A stretch of 64,000 bases of DNA from Verrucomicrobiota bacterium (GTDB lineage Bacteria; Verrucomicrobiota; Verrucomicrobiia; Verrucomicrobiales; DEV007): contig DAOUQC010000007.1 of NCBI GenBank assembly GCA_030625775.1, positions 1 to 64,000 of the forward strand. Direction: 5' to 3'. A program made the position numbers and the translations under genes. Below the pieces are notes generated by a model that was not told where the DNA came from, ran no database searches, and saw only the letters and a program-made list of their open reading frames with translations. Within the stretch, counting starts at the first letter, position 1, and the number at the start of each line of letters is the position of its first letter. Positions 54,333 to 62,340 of the stretch are shown piece by piece.

Positions 54333-55868
54333 TTAGCATCGTTGAAAGGCCGGAGATGCCATTAAAACGGCGAGTAGTTCTGCCTGTTGTTTTGGATGTT
54401 CATTTCCGTTTTCCAGCTCCTTGCGGTATTCCTCGATGGCTGCAGTTTCATTTTCCGTCGCCTGTCTTCCTAGCAAATAGGCGGCTATGGTTTCGGCCGA
54501 TAAGTCCTTCCCGCTCAAGGCATTTGTAGATTTTGCCATTTTCCCCAAGGGAAGTTTAACATCGGGGATTTCATTATTCACTATGCCGAAAGCAAAATTC
54601 CATCGCCACAACAAGGTTCCCATCCAAGGGGTTTCCTCTTCCGGGTAACCATCTGGAGTAGGGTGTGAGAATGGAGTTTGTCCCATGCGGTTGAAATATT
54701 CGATCAACGGTTTGTGGGCATGGGTGTCGGCACCTAGCGCTCTCAAAGTAGAAACGATATAGCGAAAGGGGCGTTTAAAACGTTGACCTTTAGACTGGTT
54801 GAATTCTTCGGACAAGAGGATGGTTCGCAACAGGGTCTTGATGTCGCCCTTGGATTTTATGAAATCTTCTGTAACCCGAGAAACCAGGGTTTCAGGAGGA
54901 TCATAAGAGACAAAACGGCGGCAGAGTTTCAGTGAGATATACCGGGCGGTGGCCGGATGTTCACATACGATGTCGATCAGGTCTTCGAGGTCTTTTTCTC
55001 CGTCATGCGTCTCTCTTTCCGGGATGGTCTTGCCCAGGATCACTTTTTCCCCATCGTCATGGTGTCCGGGATTGAAATAGACTGTGCCACGATTAAGGAA
55101 GGCTTTCTTTTTTTTGATGGTCCAGCCAGTCAAACAGCGAGCGGCTTCACTCACGTCTTTCTGGGTATAACCGCCGTGCACGCCCATGGTGTGTAGTTCC
55201 ATCAACTCCCGGGCATAATTTTCGTTGGGCACATCATCTGTGCCTTTGCGCTTCCGGTTTTCTTTGCCATCGAGGTATACCAGCATGGCCGGAGAAATGA
55301 CCGATGCCCGAATGAGGTCACGAAAGTTTCCAAGCGCATGTTTGCGAACGACGTTGAGATCATCCCATGGCTTGAAATAGATACAGTCTCCCTTACCGAG
55401 ATCGATATTCAGGTGATCGGTCCAAAACCCGACCATGACTTCGAACAGCTGTCGTTTGCTGTAGATCGCGCGCAGCAGGGTGTGTCGCGACAACTCTTCT
55501 CTCAGCACGTTCTCTTTGAATTCATAGGCATTGCCAGGTTTGAAAAATACCGATTCGAAACGTCGCGCGCGTGATTCACAAGCCAGATCATCGATGGTCT
55601 CAGGCTGCAATTGCTGCTCCAACCATGCTTGGGTTCCCATCGATTTCAGATAAGAAACATCCCCGGGCCAGGGGCCGTAGGCTGCTCGATTGAGCAGGTG
55701 GTAAGCATCATCGATGTCATTGGACTCCGCCACGAAAACGGTGTCGGGAAAATCCTGGCCAAAACGCCGACTCGCCGAGCTGATCATTTTTTCACAGCTT
55801 GCCAGGGCGAGCGTGCTTCCGGCCAGGGCGGCGCCCTTTAAGCTGTCTCGGCGGCTGAGTTTTTTCAT
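54333..55868 (-). CDS. DUF1800 protein
   Basis: A 511-aa protein with the N-terminus SRRDSLKGAALAGSTLALASC, a Tat signal with a lipobox-like LASC, suggesting an exported lipoprotein. DUF1800 marks are HLLNRAAYGPWPGDVSYL, FWTDHLNID, NENYARELMELHTMGV, CLTGWT and LRTILLSEEF. The biochemical role is not known. Many PVC genomes keep it upstream of a DUF1501 gene, exactly as here. The start follows the 175-aa membrane protein gene by 33 nt on the same strand, so that gene may be the first of the transcript. Confidence 0.93.
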   Translation of the reverse strand: MKKLSRRDSLKGAALAGSTLALASCEKMISSASRRFGQDFPDTVFVAESNDIDDAYHLLNRAAYGPWPGDVSYLKSMGTQAWLEQQLQPETIDDLACESRARRFESVFFKPGNAYEFKENVLREELSRHTLLRAIYSKRQLFEVMVGFWTDHLNIDLGKGDCIYFKPWDDLNVVRKHALGNFRDLIRASVISPAMLVYLDGKENRKRKGTDDVPNENYARELMELHTMGVHGGYTQKDVSEAARCLTGWTIKKKKAFLNRGTVYFNPGHHDDGEKVILGKTIPERETHDGEKDLEDLIDIVCEHPATARYISLKLCRRFVSYDPPETLVSRVTEDFIKSKGDIKTLLRTILLSEEFNQSKGQRFKRPFRYIVSTLRALGADTHAHKPLIEYFNRMGQTPFSHPTPDGYPEEETPWMGTLLWRWNFAFGIVNNEIPDVKLPLGKMAKSTNALSGKDLSAETIAAYLLGRQATENETAAIEEYRKELENGNEHPKQQAELLAVLMASPAFQRC

Positions 55869-55901
55869 TGGGCTGTTTTGAGGTTTGAGATTGGGCCCCT
55901 A

Positions 55902-56429
55902 TTAAGCAGCTGACTTTGCTATGGTGTTTTCATCCGCCAGTGGCTCGGCCACTTTTTTTCGGGAACAAGTGCTTCGAAGCATTGCCCCGAAGCCGATTGC
56001 AATGGTTATCAGGGGCAACATGACCCAACCAATGACAGGAAACAGGAAAGTCAGGACCAGCGCAATGCCGCCTCGCCCCGTGACTTTGAAGGCCGAGGCA
56101 TCTTCGCCTTTCCTGCCAAGCCTTTCGCCAATCATGGTGGCTAAGCCTGCTACACCCACCTGGCTGAAAAAGAAGCCTATTGCCAGAATAAGTGCTCCCA
56201 GTAACGCAGCTGGACCTCCTGCTTGAAGGAGGACAACTCCGACAGTCGTAATAATTGCAGCCGGAATCACTCCCCAGAGAAAACATCTTAGAGACTGGCC
56301 GGCTGTCTTCTCTGCAGCCCGTTGAACTTTGTCCGGCCACAGTGCGCGGGCGACCAGCCAGAAAGCAGGAAAGGCGATAATAATGCTTAGGGCGATTAGG
56401 AGTATTCTGAATGCGTCTGCAAATAACAT
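55902..56429 (-). CDS. Polytopic membrane protein, unknown function
   Basis: A 175-aa protein with about five hydrophobic helices (near 5-27, 50-70, 72-100 in two parts and 120-150). The cytoplasmic tail is charged. The start has a strong ribosome site (AAAGGA, 7 nt before ATG). I do not recognise a named family. It precedes DUF1800 and DUF1501 on the same strand, so all three may be one operon; whether it shares their role is unknown. Confidence 0.7.
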   Translation of the reverse strand: MLFADAFRILLIALSIIIAFPAFWLVARALWPDKVQRAAEKTAGQSLRCFLWGVIPAAIITTVGVVLLQAGGPAALLGALILAIGFFFSQVGVAGLATMIGERLGRKGEDASAFKVTGRGGIALVLTFLFPVIGWVMLPLITIAIGFGAMLRSTCSRKKVAEPLADENTIAKSAA

Positions 56430-56645
56430 GGTTTTTCCTTTTTTTGAAGGGTAGGATTTTTCTACCCGGTATTAGATTGTGTCGTCAGGAAACAAAGACC
56501 CCCGCTCGCTGGCAATGGTTACAAATTTCCCCCGGTTTTTAAATTATAGTGATTTTAGGTCGCTGTTTCCTTCTTTAGGAGTGGGTAAAACAAGCAAAAG
56601 GAAATTTCTGGCACTTGGATTATTTTGACCTTAGATTGTTCGACA

Positions 56646-57251
56646 ATGCGTGTGATTCGAACCCTATTGAGCTTTGCTTTCGTTCTGCTAACGAACGATT
56701 TGGCATTGGCACTCGAGTATGAAAAGGACATCATGCCGATCTTTAAAAAAAAGTGCTTTGAATGTCACAGCGATGAAGCCGACAAGGCGAAAGGAGGTTT
56801 GCGGCTTGATGACCCCTCTCATTTTTACGGCAGGTTCGACAAGGATGAACTGGTGCGACCGGGTGATCCAAAAATGAGCAATCTTTATTATGGCCTCATT
56901 CGCCCCCGCTATGACGATGGAGCCATGCCGCCGGAGAAAAAGGGGAAACAACTCACCGAGGAAGAAATTAAACTGGTTCGCAACTGGATTCTCGAAGGGG
57001 CTCCCATCAATGGCGAGCGGGGTAAGCGAGGCAAGATACCCGAAGAGGAAAAAGAGCCGAGCAAAACACTGCCGGCGAGGGCAGTGGAGCAGGAGTGGGT
57101 CAATCAGGAGGGTAAAATCATTGTGGCTACTTTTTTGAGAATTGATGGGGAGGTGGTTTTGTTGCGAGTCAAAGGCGGCAAGGTCTTTCGTTATCCCATC
57201 GCCAAGTTGTCTGAAAAAAGCCAGACAGCCCTGAAGAAGCTTGCACAGTAG
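56646..57251 (+). CDS. Planctomycete-type cytochrome c (PSCyt1-like) with SHD1-like tail
   Basis: A 201-aa exported protein; ATG 56646 starts the signal peptide (MRVIRTLLSFAFVLLTNDLALA). EYEKDIMPIFKKKCFECHSDE contains the heme motif CFECH, and GGLRLDD...DDGAMPPEKKG is the usual PSCyt1 core with the possible Met ligand in MPPEK. After a Lys/Glu-rich linker, residues about 150-201 (QEWVNQEGKIIVATFLRID...LSEKSQTALKKL) form an SHD1-like domain, like the N-terminus of the hydrolase at 35148. A one-heme electron carrier or anchored sensor is possible. Confidence 0.85.
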   Translation: MRVIRTLLSFAFVLLTNDLALALEYEKDIMPIFKKKCFECHSDEADKAKGGLRLDDPSHFYGRFDKDELVRPGDPKMSNLYYGLIRPRYDDGAMPPEKKGKQLTEEEIKLVRNWILEGAPINGERGKRGKIPEEEKEPSKTLPARAVEQEWVNQEGKIIVATFLRIDGEVVLLRVKGGKVFRYPIAKLSEKSQTALKKLAQ

Positions 57252-57329
57252 TTAAATGCTTGACCCGGAGCGGGTTTCCGGCAAATCCTATAGCTTGGTC
57301 AAAGGGGAAGCCGTTTATATTATTTAGTT

Positions 57330-59519
57330 ATGCGTTTATCACAAAATCTTGTTCGTCGAGGTGGTTTTCTGGCTGCCTGTATTGGTTTATTTTTATTTGC
57401 CGGAGGGGCACCCCAGCTGCAGGCACAGGATGCTGCGTCCAATGGCAAGACCATCATCATTCTGGATGCTTCTGGATCGATGTGGGGAGATGTGAAGGGT
57501 GGGGTGAAAATTGATATTGCCAAAAAAGCAATTCGCGATTTGCTGCCAACGATTGAAGATGGTGTAGAGATTGGCCTGATGGCTTACGGGCATCGCAAGA
57601 AGGGGGATTGCTCGGACATTGAATTACTGGTGCCTCCCGCTGCGGGAAACCGCGCTGCGATTCTGAAGGCGGTGGATGGAATTGTGCCGAAGGGCAAAAC
57701 ACCGCTTTGTGATGCGGTGTTGATCGCGGCGGCTTCTCTTCAGTTTGAAGAGAACAAAGCCAGTGTGATTTTGATTTCCGATGGCATCGAAACCTGTGAC
57801 AAGGATCCTTGTGTGGTTGGAGAACAGTTGGAGGCCAAGGGCATCGACTTTGTCTGTCATGTGGTGGCTTTTGACATCACGCGGGATAAGAATGCCGGAC
57901 TGGATTGCCTTGCCAATAAAACCGGGGGGCTTTATTTGGAAGCCAGGGATGCGGCTAGTCTGAAAGATGCGCTCAACCAGGTGGTGAAAGCGACGGTGAA
58001 AAAGCCGGTGATGGAGAAAAAAACCTATCTGCTTTTACGGGGCAAAGACGGAGAAGGTAAATTGTTGCCTAAAGGAGTGAAGTTTGCCATCTACAAAGGC
58101 GACGAAGTGAAGGGCGAGCCGATGTATCAAGGGGGAGGAGGAGAGTTCAAAACCGAGTTGGCTGCCGGTGAATACACGGTGACCGGCGAGTTTGGTAAAA
58201 TGAAAGCAGAAAGCACGCTGCAGATCCCGGAAGGCAAGACGGGAATTCACGAGATGGTTTTCAAGGCTTTGGGGTTGACCTTGCATGCGGTCATGGCAGA
58301 GGGCGACAAGCCGATCCAAAAGGGCATGGCCTGGAGTATTTACCGGGCAGAGGACGGGACGGAAGGCAAATCGCTGGAGGACTCTTATAAAGCCGAGCCG
58401 GTGTTTAATTTGGAAGCAGGGAAATACATTGTCCGTGCGCGTTTTGAGGAATCGAGGGTGGAGAAGGTGGTGGAGATTGAGGAGGGCACGGGTCGTGAGC
58501 TGACGTTGATATTGGGATCCGGGGTTCTGGTGGCTCAGGCGAAGATGAGTGAAGGCAGTGATCTGCTCAGCAAAGGTTTGTCGTGGAGCCTGGTGAATGC
58601 CGAGCCGAATAGCGAAGGTGAGTTTCCCGAGCTGGTTCATTCTTACGAATCCAAAACCAATTTGGTGGTGGCTGCTGGCAAATATTTGCTGAAGGTCAGA
58701 TACGGGGAGTCGAATACACAAAAAGAAGTCGAGGTGAAAGCGGGAGAAAAAACAGCAGTGGTGCTGACTTTTGGGGCGGGTACGGTGGTGGCAAAGGCGG
58801 TTTTTGTGGAAGGTGGAGAGGTATTGGAAAAAGGTTTGTCGTGGTCTTTGCAGAGCCCGCTGAATTCGGAAGGGGAGCGTAGAGAGGTGGCTCATTCCTA
58901 CTCGGCTATCACGGAATTCAAGGTGCCGTCTGGAACCTATTTGTTGAAGTTGAAACGCGGGGAGGCGGTAGCAGAGAAAGAGGTCGAAGTGGCTTCCGGG
59001 GAGAAGACCGAACTGACCTTGTCATTGAATGCGGGGATCTGGAAAGGGCAGGCTCTGATGGCGGAAGGGGCGGCGGAAGCGGTCACCAAGGACACTTCGT
59101 GGACGGTCTATAAACCTGATGGAGAAGGTGGCCGCAAACAAGTGGCTCACGCGTATTCAAAAGGTGAGTTTGTTTTGCCGGCGGGCACTTACAGCCTGCT
59201 GTTGAAACGAGGGGCGGCCACGGTGGAAAAAGAGATTTCAGTTTCTGCGGGGAAGGTGAACAGTGATCAATTGGTATTGAATGCGGGAGTCGTGGCTTTA
59301 GAGGGGGAGGGGAAAAAGGCCGCAAAAATCGAGGTTTTTTTGGTCGGAGAAGGTGAGCGTAAATCGATTGTTCAGAGTTACGGCAACAAGCAGAAGTATT
59401 ATCTGCCGGCGGGAGCTTATGAGGCGAAGTTTACCCGCACGGTGGGTGATGAGAAGAAAGCGAGCGAGGCCAAGTTTACGGTCCAAGCGGGGAAGTTTTT
59501 GAAGGTGGAGTTGAAGTGA
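57330..59519 (+). CDS. von Willebrand factor A protein with six beta-sandwich repeats
   Basis: A 729-aa secreted protein with a signal peptide to about residue 32 (LQAQ). A VWA domain at about 40-225 has the metal-ion site Asp46-x-Ser48-x-Ser50 (DASGSMWG), Thr in GKTPL and Asp in ISDGIETC. Residues about 230-729 are six tandem repeats of 78-86 aa, each with the order KG-x-SW/AW-x-x-Y, HSY, x-x-AGxY and EKEVEV-x-x-GE. They look like transthyretin/carboxypeptidase-regulatory-type beta sandwiches. VWA proteins bind partners through Mg2+. It may be a cell-surface adhesion or matrix protein. Confidence 0.85.
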   Translation: MRLSQNLVRRGGFLAACIGLFLFAGGAPQLQAQDAASNGKTIIILDASGSMWGDVKGGVKIDIAKKAIRDLLPTIEDGVEIGLMAYGHRKKGDCSDIELLVPPAAGNRAAILKAVDGIVPKGKTPLCDAVLIAAASLQFEENKASVILISDGIETCDKDPCVVGEQLEAKGIDFVCHVVAFDITRDKNAGLDCLANKTGGLYLEARDAASLKDALNQVVKATVKKPVMEKKTYLLLRGKDGEGKLLPKGVKFAIYKGDEVKGEPMYQGGGGEFKTELAAGEYTVTGEFGKMKAESTLQIPEGKTGIHEMVFKALGLTLHAVMAEGDKPIQKGMAWSIYRAEDGTEGKSLEDSYKAEPVFNLEAGKYIVRARFEESRVEKVVEIEEGTGRELTLILGSGVLVAQAKMSEGSDLLSKGLSWSLVNAEPNSEGEFPELVHSYESKTNLVVAAGKYLLKVRYGESNTQKEVEVKAGEKTAVVLTFGAGTVVAKAVFVEGGEVLEKGLSWSLQSPLNSEGERREVAHSYSAITEFKVPSGTYLLKLKRGEAVAEKEVEVASGEKTELTLSLNAGIWKGQALMAEGAAEAVTKDTSWTVYKPDGEGGRKQVAHAYSKGEFVLPAGTYSLLLKRGAATVEKEISVSAGKVNSDQLVLNAGVVALEGEGKKAAKIEVFLVGEGERKSIVQSYGNKQKYYLPAGAYEAKFTRTVGDEKKASEAKFTVQAGKFLKVELK

Positions 59520-59739
59520 TGCTTTGGGAAGTGGATGAAGAGTGCCAATCTTTACCGTATCGTCAAACACTGCACCAAAGTCATGGCCAGCGAGGGCAGG
59601 AAGGACAAGGGCGTTCCGGCTTCCGCACGGGGCAAGTGGCGATAGGCATCAAAAAGGCCCATTTCATCAACAACAGGGAAATGAAGGCGGAAATTTTAAT
59701 CGCATCTTCGATAACGATGAGCGATAGCAAATGACTGAG
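59520..59739. other. Spacer between convergent VWA and HzsA-related genes
   Basis: Two short frames cross the region (36 and 72 codons), but none has a ribosome site or recognisable sequence. A weak CATTTC/GAAATG inverted repeat is present. Nothing is annotated with confidence. Confidence 0.4.
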
Positions 59740-62196
59740 CTATTTTCCAACTTCTGGCTGATACCACAGGGATTGCCAATAACGTTGATCAAGCTGGTAG
59801 GGGTTCACCTTTTCTTTTGCCGGATCAAAGGATTCGGGGAGAATGCCGAAACGTTTCATTTCCCGAATGTATTCCGGGCGGGCTTTGAAGTTTGGCATGT
59901 CGAAGCGAGTGACTTCATTGAGTTTGTCTTTTCCAGCTCGGATCATGGCTAGTATCGTCTGGTAATCCGGGTCTTGGCTGTCTTTAAATATTTCGATAGG
60001 TTTTGACTTTCCGTCCTTGCCGGAACTTGTGCAGGCACCCTCACCGCCGGCTTGTTTGGAGAGTGGGCCAAGCAGGATCAGAGATTGTTCGGGTTGGGTG
60101 AGATTGAAAACAATATGGCGGGCGGTCTGCAGCATCTTGTCGTGGGGTTCGGGTTTCCAGAAACTGATATCGCGTTCGTCTGACAGATTGAGGGGTAGGC
60201 GGGATTTTTTAGTGTGGCAGGAAGCGCAGCGACGCTTGATGGCTTCCGCACCCTTCAGCGAAGTAGGCCATTGGGAGTCATTATTGAGCTCTTGTTTGTT
60301 TTGCTGGTAACCGCCGATCATACCGCTGCCGAGGGAGGCGTAAGTTCCTGGATACACCGCAGCCGACTCGATCCAGTAGCGGATTTTTTTGATTTCACCC
60401 GGAGAGAGTTGTGCACCGTAGTGTTCGCCATTGAGCTTTTTCATCAGCGGGCTGGAGGCGGCCCCGATCTCGTAGGGTTCGTAGTTGGCGTGTGTCCGGT
60501 TGCGGCCATCGGCGAATTGTCCGTGAATGGTCAGGTTGAAATAACTGTGACTGAACATCGGTCCCCGATCTCCGGTTAACAGAATGCCACCGTCTCGTTG
60601 TGCAGGGCTGTGGCATTGCACGCAGTGTTTGTCCAGAATGGGTTGGATGTCTCGCGGGAAGTCGAAGACTTCCGGAATACCATCGATCTTGCGGATCTTG
60701 CTGGCGGCCCGTGTGGCGGCAAGCGGAAGGGCTTTGGCGGGCTCGGCTACGGTCGTGCGTTTTTCGTGGCAGCCTATGCAACTGAGCATCTCACCCGGCA
60801 TGACGGAGGTGAAGCTGTGCATGCGTTTGACGCTGTCTTCTTTTTCATCGAGAGCGATGAAAAAGACCGAACGGTTGGCGGGCACTTCAAAAAAGGCCGA
60901 GCCATCTTCTTCGACCGGCACCGTGCCGAGCAAACGTTCGAGAGTGAATGATCCGCCGTAGGTGAGCGGATCCATGCCGCCGGTGAAATTGATCGGTTTG
61001 GGCAAGGCTTCCATCACCAGCAATTTTTTGATCGTTCCCTTTTTCACGCTGCCCATTTTCTGTCCGATGTAAACATTCGTCAGCAGCATGGTGCCGGTGC
61101 TTTTTGATTCATCGATGCGCTTGGGCAGCATTCTCTCGCGCGGGTGTTTGATGAGCGGGCGGGGTTCATGGATGCTCAGTTCTTTTGGGAAGGTTTTTTC
61201 AGGTAGTTGGAAGGCGGGCAGTTCGACTCCCTCACGGTTGAGGGCGACCAGATCACGTCCCCGTGCTGCGATGAAGACATCTTTGCTTAGTGCGTAGGGA
61301 TCGCGGTAGATGTCTTCGCTGGTGAGGTATTTTTTTGACTTCAGATCATCCGGGCCGTTTGCATTCGAAAGCAGAATCACTTTTCCGGCATGTTCCCGGC
61401 GTCCGTGTCCGGGGGATTCAATCAGGATCACCTCTTCGGATTCAGGCACGGGTTTGGCATCGATCAGCACGCCTCCCGGATGCATGTTGCCGTAGTAGAT
61501 TTTTTGTTCGGTGCCGTCGGGGTTCATCGTCCACAGGTGGTGGAATACCATCTGGCTGCGGTCGATGTATTCCCAGCGTTGGTACATGACGCGGCCGTCG
61601 GGCAGGGTCCAGGGTGTGTTGTCGTGTTCGAGATTGGGGGAGAGTTGGCGCACGTTCTGTCCTTTGCTGTCGGATTGGTAAATGGTTCCCACCTGGGTCA
61701 ACCAGCAGTTCACCCAGCGCTTGGCGCGGGTTGAGACAAAGACGATGCCGCCGTCCGGTTGATAGGAGGGTTCGTAATCATCGTAGGATCCCGATGTCAG
61801 CTGTTCGAGCCCGGAGCCATCGGTATTGATTTCATAAAGGTGAAAATTTTCACTGTGTCCTTTGCGATAGGAAAAGAGAATTTTTTCACCACTGTAGTGA
61901 ACGGCGGGATCCCGGATGGTGCCATTTTTGTCTTCGAGCAGGATGTCGACGGCTCCGGTTTTCAAATTCAAAATACAAAGATGGCCGCCGTTTGAATAGA
62001 GTTTGGAATCCTTATCACAGGAATAATATCCAATATTCGCATACCAGTGACCGTCCCGAACCTGGCCTCTGCTGGCAAAGACAATTTGTTCACAGCCCTG
62101 GTCAAGGATCAGCTTGCGGCCGGTTTCTATTTCTCCGCCAGATGCTCTGGTAAAAATCGCCATGAGCAGCACAGCGAGGATGGCTTGTATTCTCAT
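59740..62196 (-). CDS. HzsA-related multiheme protein
   Basis: An 818-aa exported protein (signal peptide about 1-19, SD GGAG before the ATG). Residues about 35-330 are TolB-like propeller repeats (YEINTDGSGLEQLT, LWTMNPDGTEQ). A middle region has TVPVEEDGSAFFEVPAN. Three c-type heme sites follow: CIGCH (473-477), CVQCH (525-529) and CASCH (657-661). This order of propeller and hemes matches the hydrazine-synthase alpha-subunit-related family widespread in PVC bacteria. It does not imply anammox: family members without HzsB/C have unknown substrates. The paralog at 62341 is divergent. Confidence 0.85.
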   Translation of the reverse strand: MRIQAILAVLLMAIFTRASGGEIETGRKLILDQGCEQIVFASRGQVRDGHWYANIGYYSCDKDSKLYSNGGHLCILNLKTGAVDILLEDKNGTIRDPAVHYSGEKILFSYRKGHSENFHLYEINTDGSGLEQLTSGSYDDYEPSYQPDGGIVFVSTRAKRWVNCWLTQVGTIYQSDSKGQNVRQLSPNLEHDNTPWTLPDGRVMYQRWEYIDRSQMVFHHLWTMNPDGTEQKIYYGNMHPGGVLIDAKPVPESEEVILIESPGHGRREHAGKVILLSNANGPDDLKSKKYLTSEDIYRDPYALSKDVFIAARGRDLVALNREGVELPAFQLPEKTFPKELSIHEPRPLIKHPRERMLPKRIDESKSTGTMLLTNVYIGQKMGSVKKGTIKKLLVMEALPKPINFTGGMDPLTYGGSFTLERLLGTVPVEEDGSAFFEVPANRSVFFIALDEKEDSVKRMHSFTSVMPGEMLSCIGCHEKRTTVAEPAKALPLAATRAASKIRKIDGIPEVFDFPRDIQPILDKHCVQCHSPAQRDGGILLTGDRGPMFSHSYFNLTIHGQFADGRNRTHANYEPYEIGAASSPLMKKLNGEHYGAQLSPGEIKKIRYWIESAAVYPGTYASLGSGMIGGYQQNKQELNNDSQWPTSLKGAEAIKRRCASCHTKKSRLPLNLSDERDISFWKPEPHDKMLQTARHIVFNLTQPEQSLILLGPLSKQAGGEGACTSSGKDGKSKPIEIFKDSQDPDYQTILAMIRAGKDKLNEVTRFDMPNFKARPEYIREMKRFGILPESFDPAKEKVNPYQLDQRYWQSLWYQPEVGK

Positions 62197-62340
62197 TTCT
62201 ACTCCGGGGGTTAAGGTGTGATTTGATAACTATAAAGCTACTGGTAGCAATTTCTGTGCAGGAAGTGGCAAAATAGTATGCGTTTTTTGCCATACACAAT
62301 CTTGACTGTGTCGTGAGGATATTGTTAGTCAAAGGAGCTA
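62197..62340. promoter_or_regulatory. Divergent promoter region of the two HzsA-related genes
   Basis: This 144-nt spacer must hold both promoters. Good ribosome sites are seen at each end (AAGGAG before 62341; GGAG on the minus strand before 62196). I could not pick clear -35/-10 boxes. Confidence 0.4.

Noticed and set aside
59519-59734. Small plus-strand frames (72 and 36 codons) after the VWA gene
   Set aside because: No ribosome site, no family pattern; the frames overlap each other and the HzsA-related gene converges on them.
59740-62196. Evidence of anammox (hydrazine synthase)
   Set aside because: HzsA-related proteins are common in non-anammox PVC bacteria; no HzsB, HzsC, HDH or ladderane genes are here.
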